From Moraxella equi (lineage in GTDB: Bacteria; Pseudomonadota; Gammaproteobacteria; Pseudomonadales; Moraxellaceae): a stretch of 8,018 nt of DNA. The stretch spans positions 1-8,018 of the forward strand of contig NZ_MXAP01000124.1 of the NCBI RefSeq assembly GCF_002027555.1, written 5' to 3'. Numbering within the stretch: the first letter of the stretch is position 1; each line of letters starts with the position of its first letter. Under the pieces are notes generated by a model. It was not told where the DNA came from, made no database searches, and saw nothing but the letters and a program-made list of their open reading frames with translations. The translations under genes were made by a program, and so were the position numbers. This document shows positions 1-4,988 of this stretch, piece after piece.

Positions 1-68
1 TAAGTTCGGTTGGTATAATAGGCGGTGGTCGTGCCAATCACGCCCCCACCCAAGATAATGATGTCCAT
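1..68 (-). CDS. N-terminus of a DadA-like FAD-dependent oxidoreductase (partial, runs off left edge)
   Basis: Only the first 22 codons are in the window, starting with ATG at 68-66. The peptide begins MDIIILGGGVIGTTTAYY: a hydrophobic beta strand, the dinucleotide-binding motif GGGVIG (residues 7-12), then a helix beginning TTTAYY. This is the typical N-terminus of the D-amino-acid dehydrogenase/glycine oxidase (DAO) flavoprotein family. DadA-type enzymes oxidatively deaminate D-amino acids at the inner membrane and pass electrons to the respiratory chain. An AAGG Shine-Dalgarno sequence sits 6 bases before the ATG, which supports the start. A MITE-like element ends only 33 bases upstream of the start codon, so the promoter must lie inside or beyond it. 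The substrate cannot be judged from so short a piece; other DAO-family enzymes, or another Rossmann flavoprotein, are possible. Confidence 0.72.
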   Translation of the reverse strand, partial: MDIIILGGGVIGTTTAYYTNRT

Positions 69-101
69 AAAATACCTTGATGATGACTTGTAAGTAAATT
101 A

Positions 102-319
102 GGGTGTGCCTGCCTTTGGTATTTGCAATGAAAAATGCCTGTTTAAAAAAGCAGGGGAATCGCACGTTTTTCAAGGAAAAAACGTAGGCTGTGAGTCTTC
201 TATCAAGCAAGTTTTTGACTTCGAGCCACAAGATTTAGCCATTTTTCATGCAAAAATCGATTAAAATTGTCAAATTTTCATCGTATTTTATAAAAATGCT
301 ATCAATGGTAGGCACGCCC
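102..319 (+). mobile_element. MITE-like element, copy 1 (218 bp, TA-flanked)
   Basis: This is a non-coding element with terminal inverted repeats: left end GGGTGTGCCTGCC at 102, right end GGTAGGCACGCCC ending at 319. It is flanked by TA at 100-101 and 320-321. It is clearly related to 7665-7868 read on the other strand. An 18-base block (120-137) is identical to the complement of 7833-7850, and a 29-base block (228-256) to the complement of 7728-7756. The subterminal parts are also inverted relatives of each other (the ATGAAAAATG near 128-137 recurs as its complement near 240-249). A perfect 8-bp hairpin with a 6-base loop lies at 164-185 (ACGTTTTT/AAAAACGT). There is no transposase. TA flanks and short terminal repeats are what non-autonomous relatives of IS630/Tc1-mariner elements show, but that family assignment is inference. 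Confidence 0.75.
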
Positions 320-346
320 TAGTATGTTTCCTAGTTAAAGTCTGTA

Positions 347-358
347 ATTAGGGTGTGC
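347..358 (+). repeat. Isolated 12-base copy of the MITE terminus
   Basis: ATTAGGGTGTGC at 347-358 repeats exactly the left boundary of MITE copy 1 at 98-109, including the flanking TA, but the match stops there and no second end is visible nearby. It may be a remnant of another insertion, a target for end-directed insertion, or chance. It lies 28 bases beyond the right end of copy 1. Confidence 0.4.
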
Positions 359-366
359 TTATAAAT

Positions 367-375
367 AGTATAACA
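367..375 (-). promoter_or_regulatory. Possible extended -10 promoter for the DadA-like gene
   Basis: The minus strand reads TGTTATACT: an extended TG motif followed by -10 hexamer TATACT (367-372), five of six matches to TATAAT. The -35 region is poor. It lies between the CPBP protease stop (407) and MITE copy 1, so a transcript from here would carry the whole element in its leader before the DadA-like start at 68. This is the best promoter candidate I see outside the element, but it is weak. Confidence 0.3.
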
Positions 376-406
376 AGCTCTGATGACAAAGAAAAGGGCT
401 TTTGAG

Positions 407-1258
407 TCAGCTTGCCAAATACACCGCCATCGCCATGCCATTATTGACCATGTGCATGAGTATTGCCATGATGAGTCCGTATTTGACACGGATATAGCAA
501 AACAGCAACGCCATGGCAAAGATGACCATCATGCCAAGCAGGTCGTATTGTAGATGAACGAGTGTAAAGAGCAGACTGCTTATGAGACTTGCCATGAGTG
601 TGGACTTAGCGATGGTAAAACCGACCAGACGGATGGGGGTTTGCTCGGCACGATGACGATGAAGCAGTCCGCCAAATATCAACCCCCGAAACACCAGCTC
701 TTCGTAGATGGGGGCGACCACCACGATGGCGAATATGAGCAGGGGCAGGGACTCATCTGTGATAAGCCCATCCAAAAAATCCATGGGCGAGCTGTCCAAG
801 GCGGTCAAGATAATCTCACTTACCGCCATAAATGCTATCATGCCTATTAGACTGACGACAAAGCCCCGAACGCCTATCGCCTTTATCCCAAAAAACTGCC
901 AAACAGCGCCCCAGTGATGAGCTGATGGGGGCTGATGGGGCGTGCTGTGGCATGCCGTTTTGCTTTTAAATAGCACCAAACCTACGGCAAACAGCGTAAA
1001 GGCTAGGGCAGTGATGACAACCGAGATGGCGACCACCACGCCGTTATTGGAGCCGAGCATGATGAGCTTAGCGACATCCAGACTGCCTGCCTGCTCATAA
1101 TAAGCCAATGAGCTGATATACACGCCAATGATTTGTAAGGCAAACATGCCAAACAGGCAAAATAAGCACAGCCCCACCACGCCCACTGCCGAAAAAGAAA
1201 TGGCAGGGCGTGGGGATGGCTTACTCATCTGTGGGGCGGTTAGGTCGTGATGGGGCAT
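407..1258 (-). CDS. CPBP-family (CAAX-like) intramembrane metalloprotease
   Basis: This is a 283-aa polytopic membrane protein with about seven hydrophobic segments, roughly at residues 24-50, 72-97, 128-152, 171-185, 215-235, 240-257 and 262-282. Three motifs define the CPBP/Rce1 (Abi) glutamate-protease family: EELVFR at residues 186-191 (EExxxR), FTLVH at 231-235 (FxxxH) and HMVNN at 269-273 (HxxxN). All expected catalytic residues (E186, E187, R191, H235, H269, N273) are present. Bacterial members sit in the inner membrane; most have unknown substrates, and some act in bacteriocin immunity or protein processing. The ATG directly abuts the TAA of the upstream hydrolase gene, and an AAGG Shine-Dalgarno sequence lies 8 bases before it inside that gene, so the two are probably translationally coupled. 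An alternative start at residue 11 (1228) has no good Shine-Dalgarno sequence. No convincing terminator follows the stop. Family assignment is firm; the substrate is unknown. Confidence 0.88.
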   Translation of the reverse strand: MPHHDLTAPQMSKPSPRPAISFSAVGVVGLCLFCLFGMFALQIIGVYISSLAYYEQAGSLDVAKLIMLGSNNGVVVAISVVITALAFTLFAVGLVLFKSKTACHSTPHQPPSAHHWGAVWQFFGIKAIGVRGFVVSLIGMIAFMAVSEIILTALDSSPMDFLDGLITDESLPLLIFAIVVVAPIYEELVFRGLIFGGLLHRHRAEQTPIRLVGFTIAKSTLMASLISSLLFTLVHLQYDLLGMMVIFAMALLFCYIRVKYGLIMAILMHMVNNGMAMAVYLAS

Positions 1259-2146
1259 TTAGCGAGCCTTGATTTGTTGGGCGATGGTGTCTAGCACGAG
1301 ATGGGCGGTGCTGTCGGGCGTCTCCAAGGGGAACATGTGCGAGCCGTCCACATAGATGACTGGCACGCCCCAACGGTCGTGGATGGCGTGGTATGAACCC
1401 ATGTGGGTGAAGTGGCTGTCCTTGCCAGCGATGAGCGTGGTGGGGCGGTAGATGGTCAGTGACTTCGCCCAGTATAGGGATGGAATGGTGCGAAAGATGG
1501 CAAGCTCGACCGCCTTGGGGATGGCGAGCGTGAATTTGTCGTCTTTGGCGGTCAGCCCATGCTGGATGTAGCCGTCAAAGGTGCGTGCGTCAAAGGCTCT
1601 AAACAGTCCCTTTTGGCGTAGGCTGTCATGGGCAGTCTGCCTGCTGTCAAAGGTGTCTTTGCGGTATTTGGATTTGCTGGCAGGCGAGATTTTATCGACA
1701 AAATAGTGATGAAATCTGGGCAAGGGGCGTAGGGCGTTATCCATGACTTTGGATAACTGATAAGCTAGGCTCATCTTGCCCATAAGTAGAGATGGGTCAA
1801 GGGCGATGACTTGGCTGATGTGCGTGGGGTCTTTATCACACGCCTGCATGGTCGTCACCGCGCCCACAGAATGCCCCACGGCAACCAGCTGTGGCACGCC
1901 GTGTTTGTCGCACGCCTCACGGATGCTGTCTAGCACTTGCTCGGTCAGTCCCTGCCAGTGATTGTCAAGTGGATAATCAGGGTGCGTGCCAAAGAGCTCA
2001 ATATACTCAATGCTAAACACCTGCTCCCAATGCTCAAACAGCGGTGCATAGACCTGACTGGGAAAGCCATTGGCATGGACAAAATGCAGTACAGGCTTGC
2101 CTGTCAAGGTAGATGTGGGCAGGGTATCAAAAGGCGTGGTCGTCAT
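1259..2146 (-). CDS. Alpha/beta hydrolase
   Basis: This 295-aa protein has the alpha/beta-hydrolase fold, is probably cytoplasmic (no signal peptide), and would be an esterase, lipase-like or related hydrolase. Visible motifs, numbered from the ATG at 2146, are the oxyanion-hole segment HANGF (24-28), the nucleophile elbow GHSVG with Ser93, a likely acid residue Asp243 in AGKDSHF, and the catalytic His270 in GSHMFPLE. The triad therefore looks complete. The reading frame stays open up to a TTG at 2161, but AGGA lies about 6 bases before the ATG at 2146, so that ATG is preferred. It is the first gene of an operon: a near-consensus promoter lies just upstream (2180-2208) and its TAA is followed at once by the ATG of the CPBP protease. 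The sequence is noticeably GC-richer than the receptor genes (36 G or C in 1801-1860, against 22 in 5581-5640). The substrate cannot be inferred. Confidence 0.87.
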   Translation of the reverse strand: MTTTPFDTLPTSTLTGKPVLHFVHANGFPSQVYAPLFEHWEQVFSIEYIELFGTHPDYPLDNHWQGLTEQVLDSIREACDKHGVPQLVAVGHSVGAVTTMQACDKDPTHISQVIALDPSLLMGKMSLAYQLSKVMDNALRPLPRFHHYFVDKISPASKSKYRKDTFDSRQTAHDSLRQKGLFRAFDARTFDGYIQHGLTAKDDKFTLAIPKAVELAIFRTIPSLYWAKSLTIYRPTTLIAGKDSHFTHMGSYHAIHDRWGVPVIYVDGSHMFPLETPDSTAHLVLDTIAQQIKAR

Positions 2147-2179
2147 GGGTTGTCCTATCAAGTATCATGGGATTGGGTC

Positions 2180-2208
2180 ATTATTGTGTTTATGAGAATA
2201 AATGTCAA
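2180..2208 (-). promoter_or_regulatory. Sigma-70 promoter of the hydrolase/CPBP operon
   Basis: The minus strand has a perfect -35 TTGACA (2203-2208), a 17-base spacer and -10 AATAAT (2180-2185, five of six). Transcription would start near 2172, giving a leader of about 25 bases before the ATG at 2146. It lies just downstream of the tRNA terminator, so the operon is an independent unit. I see no operator here. Confidence 0.72.
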
Positions 2209-2220
2209 GAAATTTACACA

Positions 2221-2252
2221 CAAAAAAACTCAACCGCTTTCACGATTGAGTT
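2221..2252 (-). terminator. Intrinsic terminator after tRNA-Leu
   Basis: The minus-strand transcript forms a 9-bp stem (ACTCAATCG pairing with CGGTTGAGT, one G-U pair) with loop TGAAAG, followed by a run of U encoded by the A tract at 2222-2228. It begins 7 bases after the CCA end of the tRNA and separates it from the hydrolase promoter. Confidence 0.88.
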
Positions 2253-2258
2253 AAAACA

Positions 2259-2343
2259 TGGTGGGGACGGAGAGACTCGAACTCTCACGGGTCGCCCCGC
2301 TGGAACCTAAATCCAGTGCGTCTACCAATTTCGCCACGTCCCC
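2259..2343 (-). tRNA. tRNA-Leu (anticodon UAG)
   Basis: This is an 85-base tRNA with the 3' CCA encoded (2259-2261). The 7-bp acceptor stem pairs GGGGACG (2337-2343) with CGTCCCC (2263-2269), with discriminator A. The anticodon stem CTGGA/TCCAG encloses the loop TTTAGGT, so the anticodon is TAG, reading CUA and other CUN leucine codons. The long variable arm CGGG-GCGA-CCCG is the class II hallmark, and the T arm GAGAG-TTCGAGT-CTCTC is intact. It has its own strong promoter upstream and its own terminator downstream. No integrase gene or duplicated tRNA 3' end is seen, so nothing suggests it is an integration site here. Confidence 0.97.
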
Positions 2344-2356
2344 GAATGTGTGGCGT

Positions 2357-2384
2357 ATTATACACGATTTTTGGCAGGGGTCAA
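2357..2384 (-). promoter_or_regulatory. Sigma-70 promoter of tRNA-Leu
   Basis: The minus strand has -35 TTGACC (2379-2384, five of six), a 16-base spacer and a perfect -10 TATAAT (2357-2362). A GC-containing stretch, ACGCCACAC, follows, resembling the discriminator of stringently controlled stable-RNA promoters. The expected start is near 2350, a few bases before the mature 5' end at 2343. The -35 lies 22 bases beyond the zinc-receptor stop codon. Confidence 0.85.
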
Positions 2385-2406
2385 GTGGTTTTTGCAAATA
2401 AATGCG

Positions 2407-4866
2407 TCAGAATTTAAAATTTATCCCCATACTAAAATTACGCCCCATCTGCGGAATGTAGGGCAAAAAGGTCTCATGTGCATAGACTTGTTGGTTCAGC
2501 AGGTTATTCGCCTTAAAAAAAATCGAATAATTCACCGCTCCTTTATAATGCTGATAACTCAAACCCAGATTTAACATATGATTGCCCGCTGTTTCACTTT
2601 CAAACTTGGACAATTTATCTTGTTTAAAAGTGTGAACGTACTCCACATCGCCCGACCATCTATCATCAAAATCCGCCTTAAGGCGTGCACCTAGTCGCAT
2701 GGGGGGCAAGCGTGGTGTATAACGGTCAGCTTGTGGCTTGTAGGTAATCTCTTCTGGATAGTTTCGCCCAAAAAATGTGCGTGCAGGGCGATATTCATCA
2801 ATCACATCAGGCATGTTGATGAGCTTGCCATGTACAAAGTCTCCGAACAATGAAGCATGATAAACAGGGGTGAATTGATAGCCGATATTTGCTTCTAGTC
2901 CATAAAAACGAGCAGGCGACTGCATATAACGATTGACTTTTAGGTCGGCATTATTTTTAATCGAACGAGGGCCACGACCATCATTCATCGCCAAAAGATA
3001 AATATAATTATCAAAATCATAAAGATAGGTTGAAAATTTATAATCAAGCTTATCGCCTTGATATGCCAAACCAATTTCAAAGTTATTGGATTTCTCTTTG
3101 GTTAAATTGCGATTGCCTATTTCAAATGAATTGGTTGCCAAATGCATGCCGTGTGCATACAACTCTTGTGCATTTGGTACACGTTCTTGATGAGATAGAT
3201 TTAAGGATAAGGTGTAATTTGGCTTAAATTGCCAGTTGGTGCTAAACGCATAAGAATATGCAGTTTCTTTATGTGGCTTTAATAAATCACGTACATAAGC
3301 CTGAGCCTCGTTTGCTGTCATAACACCATAAGTGCCATCAGGACGATAGGCTTGGCATTTTAACCCTTTGCCACAATAATAAATATCATCAATATAAGTT
3401 GTGGTTGCTTCTTCATCATACTGCATCGTAACCTTTTGTTTTTCAGCACGTCCAGATAGCTCAAAAGTTACATCACGCCATGTTAATTGCTCCAAACCAA
3501 ACCAGCTTAGCGTGTCGCTCTTATTGTTATGAAGCATGTGTTGCACATTAGGCGTACAGGTAATGCTTGGCCAAATGGGTGTGCAAGTGGGTGTGGTGGT
3601 TGCGCTGTTTTTTGAATTGGCATATTGCACACCCCAAACCCCTGTCAAATCCTTGATAGGCTGATGAGCAAACTCAAGTCGGGCATTATGAGAGCTGTTC
3701 TTAAAGAAACCCTCAGTGCTATCGCCCTCAATCTCATCATGACGATAATTGGTGCGACTGGCATTAAAGCGGATTTTTTCAATGCCTGCAAAAGGCTTGG
3801 ACATCTGACCACGCACCTCATAACGCGTAGACTTTAAATCAATAAAAGGTGCTGTATGCTCGTGCTCATGCACAGCTGTATTATCATGATTATGACAGGT
3901 CAAACCGATATTATCATAATCAATGTCTTTTTCTTCCGCCAAAAACGGATACATTTTTAAAAATGGTTTACCGCCTTTTAACAGCAAACGTTGGCGCACA
4001 GTATCAGCATGACAATCTTCATAGGCATGGCTGTGTGCAGGCAGTCCATACTTTTCACGGCGCTCAGTCAATGAGGCGCCAACATAGCCACGATCGCCAA
4101 TCCATGACAAACCCACCGTACCAACCGTGCCCTCCGCCCAGCTCTCCGGCAGGTAATCCAAAGATTCATGAGTCACGGTCAATTGCTTATTTGTATCCAA
4201 CTTATAAATCGGATGTTGGTAATCTGGGGTGCGATAATCACCTGCATGACGGTGTAAGCCCTCCAAACGCAAAGCCAGATGATCGCCCAAACCTATGGTC
4301 GTGCCAACCGTTGCTAATTTTTCATGACTGCCCGTATTAAAACGCAAACCCAAATCTGTTTTTATTTTTTGCTCTGGCAGTTGACTGGGTATTTTTTCAT
4401 CAACCACATTAATCACCCCAGCTGCATTACCCGAACTATATAACAGCGTTGTCGCCCCACGCACAAGCTCCACTTGCTTGGCAAGTTGAGTATCCACGCT
4501 AATTGCATGATCTGGCGACATGTTAGACATGTCCACCACATCAGCATTATTTGCCAAAATTTTAATGCGCTTACCTTCTTGCCCACGAATAATCGGTGCA
4601 GAAGCACCTCCGCCAAATTGATTGGAGTGAATACCCAGCTCACCACCCAATGCATCGCCCAAAGTTACTGCACGCTGTTTTAGCACTTCATTTTTGATGA
4701 CCGTGTCGCCCACTTTGCGTACGCCTCCCAAAGCAAGACTTTCTAAGGGTTGGTGCTTAATATTAATGATTTCATGCTCAAGTTGAACCATCGGCACATC
4801 ATCGGCGAGGGCATGATGGCTTAAAATCAGTAAAATAGCCAACGGCAAACGCTTATAAGCAGTCAT
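2407..4866 (-). CDS. znuD: ZnuD-type TonB-dependent outer-membrane zinc receptor
   Basis: This is an 819-aa TonB-dependent receptor for zinc uptake across the outer membrane. A Sec signal peptide covers residues 1-21 (ending HALA before DD). A plug domain spans about 45-157, including RGQEGKRIKIL (94-104) and VELVRGATTLLYSSGNAAG (132-150). A 22-strand-type barrel follows to the terminal Phe819. What points to ZnuD rather than a siderophore receptor is a metal-ligand-rich extracellular region: HSHAYEDCH (278-286) and CHNHDNTAVHEHEH (324-337), resembling the His-rich loop of neisserial ZnuD. Three cysteine pairs (285/324, 428/437, 498/504) could form loop disulfides. The ATG at 4866 has GGAG 8 bases upstream and starts a good signal peptide; an in-frame TTG at 4887 is less likely. 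A Zur-box-like palindrome lies in the promoter. No terminator is evident after the stop, so transcripts may read into tRNA-Leu. ZnuD homologues were once labelled haem receptors, so some haem role cannot be excluded. Confidence 0.87.
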   Translation of the reverse strand: MTAYKRLPLAILLILSHHALADDVPMVQLEHEIINIKHQPLESLALGGVRKVGDTVIKNEVLKQRAVTLGDALGGELGIHSNQFGGGASAPIIRGQEGKRIKILANNADVVDMSNMSPDHAISVDTQLAKQVELVRGATTLLYSSGNAAGVINVVDEKIPSQLPEQKIKTDLGLRFNTGSHEKLATVGTTIGLGDHLALRLEGLHRHAGDYRTPDYQHPIYKLDTNKQLTVTHESLDYLPESWAEGTVGTVGLSWIGDRGYVGASLTERREKYGLPAHSHAYEDCHADTVRQRLLLKGGKPFLKMYPFLAEEKDIDYDNIGLTCHNHDNTAVHEHEHTAPFIDLKSTRYEVRGQMSKPFAGIEKIRFNASRTNYRHDEIEGDSTEGFFKNSSHNARLEFAHQPIKDLTGVWGVQYANSKNSATTTPTCTPIWPSITCTPNVQHMLHNNKSDTLSWFGLEQLTWRDVTFELSGRAEKQKVTMQYDEEATTTYIDDIYYCGKGLKCQAYRPDGTYGVMTANEAQAYVRDLLKPHKETAYSYAFSTNWQFKPNYTLSLNLSHQERVPNAQELYAHGMHLATNSFEIGNRNLTKEKSNNFEIGLAYQGDKLDYKFSTYLYDFDNYIYLLAMNDGRGPRSIKNNADLKVNRYMQSPARFYGLEANIGYQFTPVYHASLFGDFVHGKLINMPDVIDEYRPARTFFGRNYPEEITYKPQADRYTPRLPPMRLGARLKADFDDRWSGDVEYVHTFKQDKLSKFESETAGNHMLNLGLSYQHYKGAVNYSIFFKANNLLNQQVYAHETFLPYIPQMGRNFSMGINFKF

Positions 4867-4895
4867 AAGAAAATCTCCATCAATCAAAAATAAAT

Positions 4896-4925
4896 ATTAT
4901 AACATAACATTAAATATAGTTACAA
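4896..4925 (-). promoter_or_regulatory. Promoter of the zinc receptor gene
   Basis: The minus strand has -35 TTGTAA (4920-4925), an 18-base spacer and a perfect -10 TATAAT (4896-4901). Transcription would start near 4889, leaving a leader of about 22 bases with GGAG just before the ATG at 4866. An alternative -35, TTGTCA (4940-4945), would pair at 17 bases with a poor -10, TAACTA. The first choice is preferred. Confidence 0.6.
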
Positions 4926-4932
4926 TATAACA
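4918..4932 (-). promoter_or_regulatory. Candidate Zur operator
   Basis: The minus strand reads TGTTATATTGTAACT, matching 12 of the 14 defined positions of the proteobacterial Zur core TGTTATA-N-TATAACA as I recall it. Its inner part, GTTATATTGTAAC, is an inverted repeat with one mismatch. It covers the proposed -35 of the zinc receptor, where a zinc-loaded repressor would block transcription. A second, poorer half-matching site, TGTTATAATAT, overlaps the -10. The gene identity supports Zur; the site itself is inferred. Confidence 0.62.
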
Positions 4933-4947
4933 AAATAATTGACAAAT

Positions 4948-4969
4948 AAAAAACCCGCCATCAGGCGGG
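4948..4969 (-). terminator. Intrinsic terminator of the haemoglobin-type receptor gene
   Basis: The minus-strand transcript forms the GC-rich stem CCCGCC/GGCGGG (4964-4969 with 4954-4959) around a four-base loop TGAT, followed by six U (4948-4953). It starts about 20 bases after the receptor stop codon and insulates the zinc receptor promoter, so the two receptors are separate transcription units. Confidence 0.92.
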
Positions 4970-4988
4970 CTTTGTTATTGAGCATTAA

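Noticed and set aside
384..400. AAAAGCCCTTTT as a terminator for the hydrolase/CPBP operon
   Set aside because: Only a four-pair A-U stem is possible, with no following U tract; too weak to call.
554..917. Plus-strand open frames of 98 and 69 codons
   Set aside because: They are antisense to the CPBP protease, whose catalytic motifs confirm the minus-strand frame; nothing about the peptides is protein-like.
3849..4340. 163-codon open frame on the plus strand
   Set aside because: It lies wholly opposite the zinc receptor gene, has no ribosome site or recognisable domain, and has a His/Pro-rich composition that looks like an antisense reading of the receptor.
4867..4887. In-frame TTG start extending the zinc receptor by 7 residues
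   Set aside because: The ATG at 4866 has GGAG at good spacing and begins a clean signal peptide. The same reasoning rejects the TTG extensions at 7652 (haemoglobin-type receptor) and 2161 (hydrolase).
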